DNA from: Mycoplasmatota bacterium
Lineage (GTDB): Bacteria > Bacillota_I > Bacilli_A > Izemoplasmatales > Izemoplasmataceae
DNA: 25,051 nt
Direction: 5' to 3'
Assembly: GCA_030641535.1 (NCBI GenBank)
Contig: DAOWHG010000052.1
Location: forward strand, 1-25,051
Shown: positions 7,576 to 14,707 of the stretch, piece by piece
How the letters are laid out: the number at the start of each line of letters is the position of its first letter
How positions within the stretch are numbered: the first letter of the stretch is position 1
Translations under genes and position numbers: made by a program
The notes under the pieces: model-generated
The model's database searches: none
Told to the model about the DNA's origin: nothing
Seen by the model: the letters and a program-made list of their open reading frames with translations, nothing else

Positions 7576-8481
7576 ATGACTACATTTGGAATTATCTTAT
7601 TAATAGTCTTAGCAATCGTTGCATTGGCTGTAGTAGGAGCAGCATTTACGATAGTACAACAAGCTAATCGTTACGTTGTTGAAAGATTAGGAGCTTATCA
7701 TCAAACTTTATCTGTTGGATTACACTTTATTATTCCATTTATTGACAGAATTACTAAAAAAGTATCAATTAAAGAACAAGTGGTGGATTTCCCTCCACAA
7801 CCAGTAATCACGAAAGATAACGTTACAATGCAAATTGATACAGTAGTATTTTATCAAGTAACAGACCCAAAATTGTTCACTTATGGAGTTCATAATCCAT
7901 TAAGAGCAATTGAAAATTTAACAGCTACTACATTACGTAATATTATTGGGGAATTAGAATTAGATGAATCACTTACTTCAAGAGATTTAATCAACAGTAG
8001 AATGAGAATCATCTTAGATGAAGCAACAGATCCATGGGGAATCAAAATTCACCGTGTAGAAGTTAAAAACATCATTCCACCAAAAGACATTCGTGAAGCA
8101 ATGGAAAAACAAATGCGTGCAGAACGTGAACGTCGTCAATCAATTCTTATTGCAGAAGGTGAGAAAAGAGCTGCTATCTTAAATGCAGAAGGTGACAAAG
8201 AATCTGCAATTCTTAGAGCAGAAGCAGAAAAAGAAGTTAGAATTAAAGAAGCAGAAGGTCGTGCAAAAGCGATTATCGAAGTTCAAGATGCAACTGCAAA
8301 AGGTATTCAAATGATCAAAAAAGCAGGAGCAGATGAAGCATTCTTACGTTTAGAAGCTTACAAAGCTATGGTTCAAGTAGCTAATGGACAATCTACAACA
8401 TTAATAGTTCCATCTGATTTGCAAGGTATCACTGGATTAACAGCTACAATTGCGGAAACAATGAAAGCTACTAAAAAATAA
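7576..8481 (+). CDS. SPFH domain (stomatin/prohibitin-like, band 7) membrane protein
   Basis: A membrane scaffold protein expected to oligomerise on the cytoplasmic membrane. Seen: one N-terminal hydrophobic anchor (about 5-27), a band-7 domain (about 28-185) with NRYVVERLGAYHQTL, GLHFIIPFIDRI and ENLTATTLRNIIGELELDE, then a long Ala/Glu-rich coiled coil (about 190-245, repeated AEGEKRAAILNAEGDKESA pattern) and a C-terminal segment. Its 301 residues match the stomatin-like/QmcA group that pairs with short NfeD. It has a strong AAGGAGGATTTT site and uses CGT for many Arg codons where most genes here use AGA, suggesting high expression. It is the last gene of its operon and ends at a shared terminator. 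Confidence 0.93.
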   Translation: MTTFGIILLIVLAIVALAVVGAAFTIVQQANRYVVERLGAYHQTLSVGLHFIIPFIDRITKKVSIKEQVVDFPPQPVITKDNVTMQIDTVVFYQVTDPKLFTYGVHNPLRAIENLTATTLRNIIGELELDESLTSRDLINSRMRIILDEATDPWGIKIHRVEVKNIIPPKDIREAMEKQMRAERERRQSILIAEGEKRAAILNAEGDKESAILRAEAEKEVRIKEAEGRAKAIIEVQDATAKGIQMIKKAGADEAFLRLEAYKAMVQVANGQSTTLIVPSDLQGITGLTATIAETMKATKK

Positions 8482-8492
8482 TAAAAGAACTG

Positions 8493-8523
8493 AAAAGAGA
8501 ATCTCAATTTGAGATTCTCTTTT
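8493..8523. terminator. Bidirectional terminator between the SPFH gene and asnS
   Basis: A perfect 15-bp inverted repeat (AAAAGAGAATCTCAA / TTGAGATTCTCTTTT) around a single central base, with T-runs on either strand. It lies between the convergent ends of the SPFH gene and asnS. Confidence 0.9.
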
Positions 8524-8528
8524 TTATA

Positions 8529-9299
8529 TTAAAATTCACAATTTCTCGGTGTTCTTGGAAAAGGAATGACGTCTCTAATGTTTTCAACACCTGTAAGGTA
8601 CATTAACATACGATCGAATCCAAGTCCAAAGCCAGCGTGCTTACATCCTCCGTACTTACGAAGGTCTAAATACCACCATAAATCCTCTTTTGGAACATTC
8701 ATTTCTTCCATTCTTTTTTCTAAGTATTCCAAACGTTCTTCTCTTTGGCTTCCACCAATTAATTCTCCACTACCAGGAACAAGTAAATCCATTGCTGCAA
8801 CTGTTTCTCCATCATCATTTAAACGCATGTAAAATGCTTTTATATCTTTCGGCCAATCAATTACAAATACTGGACCATCAAAATGAGAAACAAGATATTT
8901 TTCGTGTTCTGTAGCTAAATCTCTTCCAAATTCAGGCTTGTTTTCAAACTTCACAGAAGCATTCAACAATACTTCAATCGCTTGTTTGTGCGTTATTCTG
9001 TTGAATTTTCCCGTCAAGACTTTGTCTAGTTTATCAAATAACCCTTTTTGAACAAATTTATTGAAAAACTCCATTTCATTAGGTGCTTTATCCATTACAT
9101 ATTTAACAATATATTTAACCATATCTTCGGCTAAATCCATATCGTCATGGATATCAGCAAATGCAATTTCAGGCTCAATCATCCAAAACTCACTTGCATG
9201 TGTTGTTGTATTTGAATTTTCCGCCCTAAATGTAGGCCCAAATGTATATACGTCTTTGAATGCAAGAGCAAAAGCTTCAGCCTGTAGTTGTCCAGACAC
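8529..9299 (-). CDS. asnS: Asparagine-tRNA ligase, C-terminal part (frameshifted asnS)
   Basis: The catalytic part of a class II aminoacyl-tRNA synthetase. Seen: SGQLQAEAFALAFKDVYTFG, motif 2 FRAENSNTTTHASEFWMIEP, then GGSQREERLEYLEKR, motif 3 GFGLGFDRMLMYLTG and the family C-terminus RDVIPFPRTPRN. In this frame the sequence is open upstream to GAC at 9329, giving DFFQKKANLTVSGQ, which matches the conserved region of AsnRS. The first in-frame start-like codon is a GTG at 9299, with no ribosome site before it, so this part is not expected to be started on its own. A single extra A, or a -1 slip at 9329-9335, joins it to the N-terminal part for a protein of 462 residues, the usual AsnRS length. 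All catalytic motifs are intact. Confidence 0.9.
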   Translation of the reverse strand: MSGQLQAEAFALAFKDVYTFGPTFRAENSNTTTHASEFWMIEPEIAFADIHDDMDLAEDMVKYIVKYVMDKAPNEMEFFNKFVQKGLFDKLDKVLTGKFNRITHKQAIEVLLNASVKFENKPEFGRDLATEHEKYLVSHFDGPVFVIDWPKDIKAFYMRLNDDGETVAAMDLLVPGSGELIGGSQREERLEYLEKRMEEMNVPKEDLWWYLDLRKYGGCKHAGFGLGFDRMLMYLTGVENIRDVIPFPRTPRNCEF

Positions 9300-9301
9300 T
9301 G

Positions 9302-9916
9302 TTAAGTTAGCCTTTTTTTGAAAGAAGTCTTTTTTATAGTTAATTTCTCATCCTCATTCTGAGGAACGTTTTCTAAATCAAGAGTAGTAACTTTAAATGT
9401 TTCTCCCGCACCTTCAGCATCACTTGCAGTGATTATAGGAGTTGCAACGTTGATGAAATTTCTCTCTTGAAAGAAAGTATGAATAGCATGAGTTAATAAA
9501 CTTCTAACTCTAAATACCGCAGTAAATAAATTAGTTCTAGGTCTTAGATGAGCGTTTTCCCGTAAAAATTCACGAGTATGTCTTTTCGGCTGAATAGGAT
9601 AATCTTCCAATGAATCACCAAGCAGTTCAACAACTCTTGATTTAATTTCAAATGGCTGTTTCATATTAGGAGTATTTACTAATATTCCAGTAACTCTCAT
9701 AGCACTTCCAACACGATATTTTTGAACATCTTTAAAATTATCAAGAAATTCATTTTCATAAACTACCTGAATTGTCTCAAAGAAAGTTCCATCATTTAAA
9801 TTTATGAATCCGAATTCTTTTTGAGCTCGATTATTTCTAATCCACCCAAACAAGGTTACTTCTTGTTGATCCAAATCTTTAAAACTTCGATATAGTTCTC
9901 TAACTGACGTTTTCAT
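9302..9916 (-). CDS. asnS: Asparagine-tRNA ligase, N-terminal part (frameshifted asnS)
   Basis: Anticodon-binding OB-fold and motif 1 region of AsnRS. Seen: EVTLFGWIRNNRAQKEFGFI (about 19-38), the hinge with RHTREFLRENAHLRPRTNLF (about 112-131), and motif 1 region INVATPIITASDAEGAGETF. Residues 1-196 align with AsnRS; the last eight (TSFKKRLT) do not and arise from the shifted frame, which stops at TAA eight codons after the A AAA AAG heptamer. The ATG has AAAGGAGTGATG eight bases or less before it. Expression is governed by an Asn T-box. With no other asparaginyl synthetase in view, the gene would need to make full-length enzyme unless Asn-tRNA is made by the GatCAB route. Confidence 0.9.
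   Translation of the reverse strand: MKTSVRELYRSFKDLDQQEVTLFGWIRNNRAQKEFGFINLNDGTFFETIQVVYENEFLDNFKDVQKYRVGSAMRVTGILVNTPNMKQPFEIKSRVVELLGDSLEDYPIQPKRHTREFLRENAHLRPRTNLFTAVFRVRSLLTHAIHTFFQERNFINVATPIITASDAEGAGETFKVTTLDLENVPQNEDEKLTIKKTSFKKRLT
9329..9335 (-). other. Slippery heptamer A AAA AAG at the asnS frameshift
   Basis: In the N-terminal frame the codons read ATA AAA AAG ACT. A -1 slip on A AAA AAG gives AAA AAG GAC TTC TTT, i.e. KKDFF, exactly the sequence expected in AsnRS. The heptamer is the one known to direct -1 frameshifting in E. coli dnaX. A GAGGA stretch lies about 15 bases upstream; I see no strong stem-loop just downstream. One missing A in the homopolymer (six instead of seven) would explain it equally well. 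Confidence 0.6.
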
Positions 9917-9937
9917 TTACATCACTCCTTTTATAAT

Positions 9938-10153
9938 AAAAAACGCCCTTAAACAAACGTTTAAGGACGAAAATATTTCCGCGGTACCACCTTAATTCAA
10001 AAAGCACTCAATCCTTTAACGCAGGAATACGAATGGGTCTACTTAATTCTTCCATCACTCATGGTGTTATTCATACTTATCTTATAATCTAGCTTTCACC
10101 ATCCTAGAATCGCTTAATACAGTTTTAAGTATTACTTGTCCAATCATCGTTTA
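9938..10153 (-). promoter_or_regulatory. T-box riboswitch, Asn-specific, upstream of asnS
   Basis: Leader RNA that reads the charging state of tRNA-Asn and allows transcription of asnS when the tRNA is uncharged. Seen: the T-box sequence AAGGTGGTACCGCGG (9979-9993); a terminator with an 11-bp stem, CGTCCTTAAAC / GTTTAAGGGCG, at 9944-9969 followed by six T; a Stem I apical-type GATGGTGAAAGC segment; and the specifier position TATGAATAACACC with AAC (10066-10068), an Asn codon, followed by the usual purine. The same position in the serS leader holds a Ser codon. Confidence 0.93.
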
Positions 10154-10160
10154 TAAACAT

Positions 10161-10188
10161 ATAATAACAAAATTACCTAAATTGTCAA
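10161..10188 (-). promoter_or_regulatory. Promoter of the asnS leader
   Basis: Consensus TTGACA (10183-10188), 16 bases, then TATTAT (10161-10166) with TGT directly before it (extended -10). It begins 10 bases after the rmuC stop, with no terminator between, so rmuC transcripts would also enter the T-box. Confidence 0.85.
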
Positions 10189-10197
10189 TATATAAAA

Positions 10198-11379
10198 TTA
10201 CTCTTTATCCTCAATTTGAGGGGCTTCAGCAATCTTGACATTAGATATTTCCTCAAATCTCTTTCCGATTTTACTACTTGTTGTATGAATATCTTTGACG
10301 CTTTTATTAACTGTATCAATACTTCTCGATAATTTATTCCATCTCTCTTGATATCTCTTAAATTCATCACCTAATCTAATTAATTCTTCTTGAATTACCT
10401 TAGAATATTTATCTCTTTCAACATTTCTAAGTAATACTTGTACTGTGGTTAATAAACTCATTAACGTCGTAGGTGAAGCAATCCAGACTCTTTTTCTTTG
10501 AGCATAGTCAATAATATCTTGATGATAAGCATTCAATTCAGCAAAAATAGCCTCAGCCGGAATAAACATCACTGCCTGATCACTTGTTTCGGTCGGAATT
10601 ATATATTTTGTAGCTATATCATCAACATGTTTTTTAAGATCTGATTTGAATTTTCTAGTTGCTTCGTTTCTTAATACATCACTGGAATCTTTATCTACCA
10701 TTCTTCGATAATTTTCTAATGGGAATTTAGAATCAATAGCTAAATCTCCCATTGGATCAGGAACATGTAATAACGCATCTACAATTTTCCCATTAGACAA
10801 GGTAGCTTGTGTTTTAAATACTTTCTTATTGTTCTCCCCAAAGATAGATGTAAGGATGTGGTTTAGTTGGACTTCACCGAAAGTACCTCTTGTTTTTTTA
10901 TCAGTTAAAACATGTTGTAATGAAACAACATCTGTTGATAATTTTTCAATGTTTTTCTGTGCTTCATCGATTTTTGTAAGTCTCTCAACGATATTTGTGA
11001 AGGTTTTATTTGTTTTATCAAATCCCTCATTTAAGCGATATTCCACCTTTTTGTTAATTCTTTCCATCTGTTCTTCAATCTTAACATTTAAAGATTGGAA
11101 ACTATCTAAAATATCTTTATTTAATCCTTCTTTAAATTCATTTAAATCTTTGACATTTTCCTTACTTCCCTTACCAATTGATGTTGCTATTTCAACTTTT
11201 AAGTCTCCATATTCTTTAACAATCGTGTTTGATAACTTATAGTTTTCTTCTCTTAAATTGTCTTTAATTTCATCAACCAGATTACCATCTTCTTGCTCAT
11301 GTTTTCTTAAAAGAATTATTAAATTAACTATTAAAATAATTACAACAACTGCGAGTAGCGATATTATAAAAATATCCAC
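10198..11379 (-). CDS. rmuC: DNA recombination protein RmuC family
   Basis: A membrane-anchored protein with a PD-(D/E)XK-like nuclease domain; in E. coli it limits DNA inversions. Seen: an N-terminal membrane helix (about 3-25), a long coiled coil (about 30-150), then the RmuC domain with TRGTFGEVQLNHIL (about 160), VDALLHVPDPMGDLAIDSKF with the probable active-site D and DSK, AVMFIPAEAIFAELN and KRVWIASPTTLMSLL, and a C-terminal helical tail. GTG 11379 is chosen because GGAGGTGG lies directly before it; the ATG at 11400 would place the ribosome site inside the coding region. The resulting 393 residues fit the family. It has its own promoter; no terminator before the asnS promoter. Confidence 0.93.
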   Translation of the reverse strand: MDIFIISLLAVVVIILIVNLIILLRKHEQEDGNLVDEIKDNLREENYKLSNTIVKEYGDLKVEIATSIGKGSKENVKDLNEFKEGLNKDILDSFQSLNVKIEEQMERINKKVEYRLNEGFDKTNKTFTNIVERLTKIDEAQKNIEKLSTDVVSLQHVLTDKKTRGTFGEVQLNHILTSIFGENNKKVFKTQATLSNGKIVDALLHVPDPMGDLAIDSKFPLENYRRMVDKDSSDVLRNEATRKFKSDLKKHVDDIATKYIIPTETSDQAVMFIPAEAIFAELNAYHQDIIDYAQRKRVWIASPTTLMSLLTTVQVLLRNVERDKYSKVIQEELIRLGDEFKRYQERWNKLSRSIDTVNKSVKDIHTTSSKIGKRFEEISNVKIAEAPQIEDKE

Positions 11380-11398
11380 TATACCACCTCCTTCATAC

Positions 11399-11407
11399 AT
11401 TATATCA
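11399..11407 (-). promoter_or_regulatory. Extended -10 promoter of rmuC
   Basis: TGATATAAT, TGn-extended perfect -10, 20 bases before the GTG start. The -35 region overlaps the prs terminator and is weak. Confidence 0.5.
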
Positions 11408-11416
11408 TTTTCTGTA

Positions 11417-11450
11417 TTAAAAAAGTAGATACTATCAAAAGTATCTACTT
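11417..11450 (-). terminator. Terminator of prs
   Basis: A perfect 10-bp stem AAGTAGATAC / GTATCTACTT with an 8-base loop, followed on the minus strand by six T. It lies eight bases after the prs stop. Confidence 0.85.
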
Positions 11451-11457
11451 AATGTTA

Positions 11458-12432
11458 TTATTTAATATTTTTACCTTGATACTCAAACAAACTGCTCAAT
11501 GGCTTATCATAAATTATGTTTAAAATACCCTGAGAAATTATATTAGCAATACTTAATTGAACAATCTTAGGAGATTTTTTGCTTAAGGGCAATTGTATTG
11601 TATTTGTACAAACAACTTCCTCCAAAACAGAATTGTTTATTCTATCAATTGCAGGTTTTGAGAATAGAGGGTGTGTACAGCATGCAAAGACTTTCTTCGC
11701 TCCAGCATCAACTAATGCTTGAGCAGCGGCAGTAATAGTTCCAGCTGTATCAATCATATCATCTACTATTATGGCTATTTTCCCGTCTACATCTCCGACG
11801 ATTCCCATAATTTCAGCAACATTTGGCTTAGGTCTTCTTTTGTCGATAATAGCTATCGGAGCATCCATGCTTTCTCCCATATTACGGGCTCTTACAGCCC
11901 CACCGTGATCTGGAGATACTATAACTAATTCTTCATTAAAATTCTTTTCCTTAAAATACTCCACTAATAAAGGCATTGCTCTAAAATTATCAATTGGAAT
12001 GTCGAAAAATCCCTGGATTTGTGCTGCATGTAAATCCATTGCAAGAACTCGAGTTGCTCCAGCAACTTCAATTAAATTAGCCACTAGTTTTGCAGATATT
12101 GGTTGTCTAGATTTTGATTTTCGATCTTGTCTAGAATATCCATAATATGGCATTACAATATTAATATTCTTAGCAGAAGCTCTTTTCATTGCATCAATCG
12201 TAATTAATAGTTCCATTATGTTTTCATTTACAGGACTACTAGTTGGCTGAACTAAAAACACGTGATGTCCTCTAACTGTCTCCTCTAAGTTAACTCCAAT
12301 TTCTCCATCAGCAAAACGGCTTAAATCAATTTTACTAAGAGGAATTCCAGAAATTCCAGAAATTTCTTTAGCTAATTTCTTATTAGCACTCAAACTAAAT
12401 AATTTTACTTTTACACCATCTAAAATTGCCAT
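11458..12432 (-). CDS. prs: Ribose-phosphate pyrophosphokinase (PRPP synthetase)
   Basis: Makes PRPP from ribose-5-phosphate and ATP for nucleotide, His, Trp and NAD synthesis; cytoplasmic. Seen: 324 residues (usual for class I); KLFSLSANKKLAKEISG at the start, SRFADGEIGVNLEETVRG, the ATP loop MPYYGYSRQDRKSKSRQPIS, MDLHAAQIQGFFDIPIDN, VSPDHGGAVRAR and the PRPP-binding IIVDDMIDTAGT. GGAGGGC precedes the ATG. It is the gene after spoVG, as near Bacillus prs, but glmU, which sits between them in Bacillus, is absent. A terminator after spoVG means prs probably has its own promoter; TTGCAA-17-TAATGT is a weak candidate. Confidence 0.97.
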   Translation of the reverse strand: MAILDGVKVKLFSLSANKKLAKEISGISGIPLSKIDLSRFADGEIGVNLEETVRGHHVFLVQPTSSPVNENIMELLITIDAMKRASAKNINIVMPYYGYSRQDRKSKSRQPISAKLVANLIEVAGATRVLAMDLHAAQIQGFFDIPIDNFRAMPLLVEYFKEKNFNEELVIVSPDHGGAVRARNMGESMDAPIAIIDKRRPKPNVAEIMGIVGDVDGKIAIIVDDMIDTAGTITAAAQALVDAGAKKVFACCTHPLFSKPAIDRINNSVLEEVVCTNTIQLPLSKKSPKIVQLSIANIISQGILNIIYDKPLSSLFEYQGKNIK

Positions 12433-12507
12433 TTATAAGCCCTCCAAATAATATATATTATCTATTCCGATATTACATTAACATTTTACTTATGAAATTG
12501 CAAAAAT

Positions 12508-12539
12508 AAAATGCAACTTATAGAAAAAAGTTGCATTTT
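12508..12539 (-). terminator. Terminator of spoVG
   Basis: A perfect 12-bp stem AAAATGCAACTT / AAGTTGCATTTT with an 8-base loop, followed by ATTTTTG on the minus strand, 9 bases after the spoVG stop. Confidence 0.85.
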
Positions 12540-12548
12540 TATGTTCTC

Positions 12549-12809
12549 TTATTCATCTTCTAATAGATTATAGGCCTCAATTACAGCAGCTTCGATAGTA
12601 TTTCGAGTTTCTTGATTAATCGGATGTGCGACATCTTTGAACTCTCCATTAGGCATTTTTCTGCTAGGCATAGCAACAAATAATCCTGCTTTTCCATCGA
12701 TTATGCGTAATTCATGAACAACAAAACATTCGTCAATAGTAATCGCAGCAATGGCTTTCAGGCGATTTTGTCCATTAAACTTCTTCACTCTAACGTCTGT
12801 TATATTCAT
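12549..12809 (-). CDS. spoVG: Septation protein SpoVG
   Basis: A small nucleic-acid-binding regulator, first known from Bacillus sporulation but found in many non-sporulating Firmicutes. Seen: MNITDVRVKKFNGQNRLKAI, then VVHELRIIDGKAGLFVAMPS and KDVAHPINQETRNTIEAAV, which are the family hallmarks; 86 residues, slightly shorter than Bacillus SpoVG. ATG 12809 is chosen because GAGGTGG sits directly before it; the ATG 15 bases upstream lies over the ribosome site. It has its own strong promoter and terminator. No sporulation gene is seen in the window, so a role in sporulation is not implied. Confidence 0.97.
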   Translation of the reverse strand: MNITDVRVKKFNGQNRLKAIAAITIDECFVVHELRIIDGKAGLFVAMPSRKMPNGEFKDVAHPINQETRNTIEAAVIEAYNLLEDE

Positions 12810-12846
12810 AGTACCACCTCGCATTCTCTATTATTTCTACACAATA

Positions 12847-12875
12847 ATTATAGCACACCTAGAAAATGGTTACAA
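12847..12875 (-). promoter_or_regulatory. Promoter of spoVG
   Basis: TTGTAA (12870-12875), 17 bases, TATAAT (12847-12852) with TGC directly before it (extended -10). It starts 25 bases after the ispE stop. Confidence 0.75.
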
Positions 12876-12900
12876 ACACTATTTTTTAGGTAACTTACGG

Positions 12901-13743
12901 TTATCTAATTTTAGTAATAAGCTTAAAATAATCATCTTTCATTATTTCGTACACATATTTTAATTTGGATTTATCCTTGCAAATTCCAAATACCGAAGCT
13001 CCTGATCCGCTCATTAAAGCTCCGTCCAATCCTAAATCAATCATTTGATGCTTTATTTCTTTAATCTTTGGTTCTATTTCAAATGCAATTAATTCAAGAG
13101 AATTATGTAATTCTCGCGCCATTAACTCATGATTATGATTATATATTGCTGAAGTCATATTACTTATTTTCTTCTCTATTATTTCTTCTTTTTTTACCTT
13201 AGAAAAAACATCCTTAGTACTAATTTTTACATTAGGATTTACAAGTAAAATTGGTGTTTTTAATTTGTTATTTAAGAAAAATAAATCTTCTCCTTTTCCT
13301 TTTGCAACACACAGCTTATTATAAATGCAAAATGGAATGTCCGCACCAAAATCAGCCCCTAATTTAGCCATTTCATCTAGAGATAGTTTTAATTTCCATA
13401 ACTTATTCAGCCCTCTTAAAGCAGCAGCAGCATCCGCGCTACCACCCGCTAATCCAGCGGCAACAGGAATATTTTTTTGAATATTGATATCAACGCCTTG
13501 TTTGATTTCAAATTCTTCCTTTAAGAACTTTGCAATTTTATAAACTATATTGTCTTTATAATCCTTAGTAATTGAAACATCAGATGTAATTACTATTTCA
13601 CCTGTAGGGTTTTCCTTGAATGTAAGTAAATCAAACAATTCAATGTTAGCCATAACCATTTCTAAATCATGATAGCCATCAAATCTCTTATTCACAACAT
13701 TCAAAAACAAGTTAATCTTTGCATATGCTTTTTCCTTAACCAA
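12901..13743 (-). CDS. ispE: 4-diphosphocytidyl-2-C-methyl-D-erythritol kinase
   Basis: Fourth step of the non-mevalonate (MEP) isoprenoid pathway: phosphorylates CDP-ME with ATP. A GHMP kinase. Seen: KEKAYAKINLFLNVVNKRFD at the start with substrate Lys, the ATP loop IPVAAGLAGGSADAAAALRG (about 90-110), GADIPFCIYNKLCVAKGKGE, and motif 3 GALMSGSGASVFGI. Start TTG 13743: TGAGGTGAG lies five bases before it and the protein begins at the usual family point. An ATG 27 bases upstream would add MFLRYEVSS and cover the ribosome site. The rsmA terminator lies upstream, so it probably has its own promoter; GTGGTAAAAT near 13783-13792 is a candidate -10. The presence of ispE implies the MEP pathway. Confidence 0.96.
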   Translation of the reverse strand: MVKEKAYAKINLFLNVVNKRFDGYHDLEMVMANIELFDLLTFKENPTGEIVITSDVSITKDYKDNIVYKIAKFLKEEFEIKQGVDINIQKNIPVAAGLAGGSADAAAALRGLNKLWKLKLSLDEMAKLGADFGADIPFCIYNKLCVAKGKGEDLFFLNNKLKTPILLVNPNVKISTKDVFSKVKKEEIIEKKISNMTSAIYNHNHELMARELHNSLELIAFEIEPKIKEIKHQMIDLGLDGALMSGSGASVFGICKDKSKLKYVYEIMKDDYFKLITKIR

Positions 13744-13807
13744 TGAACTCACCTCATATCGTAAAAACAACTATATATCCCTATTTTACCACAATATAGT
13801 AATAAAC

Positions 13808-13834
13808 AAAAAAACAAAGAAAATTCTTTGTTTT
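13808..13834 (-). terminator. Terminator of the dagK-akr-rnmV-rsmA operon
   Basis: An 11-bp stem AAAACAAAGAA / TTCTTTGTTTT with a tight loop, with seven T in the downstream arm and beyond, 9 bases after the rsmA stop. The stem is AT-rich, so its strength is uncertain. Confidence 0.65.
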
Positions 13835-13842
13835 AATTGTTT

Positions 13843-14703
13843 TTAAATAGTCTTATATAGAATGTCGGATAATCTAATAAAATCACTTACACTTAAATTT
13901 TCAGCTCTTATTCTTGAATCTAGATTTAGGTCGTTAAGTAAATTTATAAGTACCTCTTTTTCAATGCCATATTTATTAAATAAATTATTAACAAGAGTCT
14001 TTCTCCTTTGAGCAAAGGAAGCTCTAACTATTTCATAAAAAAGTTCTTCTGATATAGGCTTTTGTTCAATGTTTTCAATAACACTTAACTTGACAATAGA
14101 GCTATCAACGTTAGGTGACGGTATAAAAACAGTCCTTGGAACTTTGAGTGCAATAACTGCCTTTGTTTTATATTGAATTGCAATACTTAAAGAGTTGTAA
14201 TCTTTAGTACTTGGTTTAGATGTTAGCCTTTGAGCAACTTCTTGTTGGGTCATTAAAACCATCTCTTTTACAAGCATAGATTCTTCAATAATTTTAAGTA
14301 TTATCGGTGTAGTTATGTAGTAAGGTAAATTTGCAACTACAATAACCTTGTCGTAAGTAATATTTAACTCAACTATGTCTGAATCTATATCACATTTTAG
14401 GAAATCTCTGTTAAGTACTGTTAATTTATCAGTGCTAAATACTTCTTTTAAGATTTGTACTAATTCTGCATCAATTTCGTAAGCTAAAACATGTTTAGCT
14501 TTATCCAATAAATGCTCTGTCAAACTACCTAGTCCTGGTCCAATTTCAACAACTAATGTTTCGCTAGTTATTGATGGTATTTGGACAATTTTATTTAAGA
14601 TATTCTGATCAATCAAGAAGTTTTGTCCATACTTCTTTTTTATATGAAAATCATGTTTATCAATAATGTTTTTTGTTCTTGAAACAGTTCCTACTTTTGA
14701 CAT
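13843..14703 (-). CDS. rsmA: 16S rRNA (adenine1518-N6/adenine1519-N6)-dimethyltransferase
   Basis: RsmA (KsgA) dimethylates two adjacent adenines in helix 45 of 16S rRNA, late in small-subunit assembly. Seen: KKKYGQNFLIDQNILNKIV (about 22-40), the SAM loop VVEIGPGLGSLTEHLL (about 53-68), and VVANLPYYITTPII carrying the NLPY active-site motif, then VDSSIVKLSVIE and a helical C-terminal domain with ASFAQRRKTLVNNL. Length 286 is normal. GGGAAGTGAT precedes the ATG and overlaps the rnmV stop; the gap is four bases, so it is co-transcribed with rnmV, the common Firmicutes arrangement. Confidence 0.97.
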   Translation of the reverse strand: MSKVGTVSRTKNIIDKHDFHIKKKYGQNFLIDQNILNKIVQIPSITSETLVVEIGPGLGSLTEHLLDKAKHVLAYEIDAELVQILKEVFSTDKLTVLNRDFLKCDIDSDIVELNITYDKVIVVANLPYYITTPIILKIIEESMLVKEMVLMTQQEVAQRLTSKPSTKDYNSLSIAIQYKTKAVIALKVPRTVFIPSPNVDSSIVKLSVIENIEQKPISEELFYEIVRASFAQRRKTLVNNLFNKYGIEKEVLINLLNDLNLDSRIRAENLSVSDFIRLSDILYKTI

Positions 14704-14707
14704 AATA

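Noticed and set aside
8529..9916. asnS as a decaying pseudogene
   Set aside because: Only one shift is seen, all catalytic motifs are intact, and a promoter and Asn T-box precede it. A sequencing indel or frameshifting is more likely than decay, though a true mutation cannot be excluded.
10829..11242. Open frame of 137 codons on the plus strand
   Set aside because: Antisense to the coiled coil of rmuC; Phe/Ser/Leu-rich composition typical of a shadow frame.
12440..12460. AT-only palindrome in the prs leader as an operator
   Set aside because: ATAATATATATTAT is expected by chance in such AT-rich DNA and has no supporting copy.
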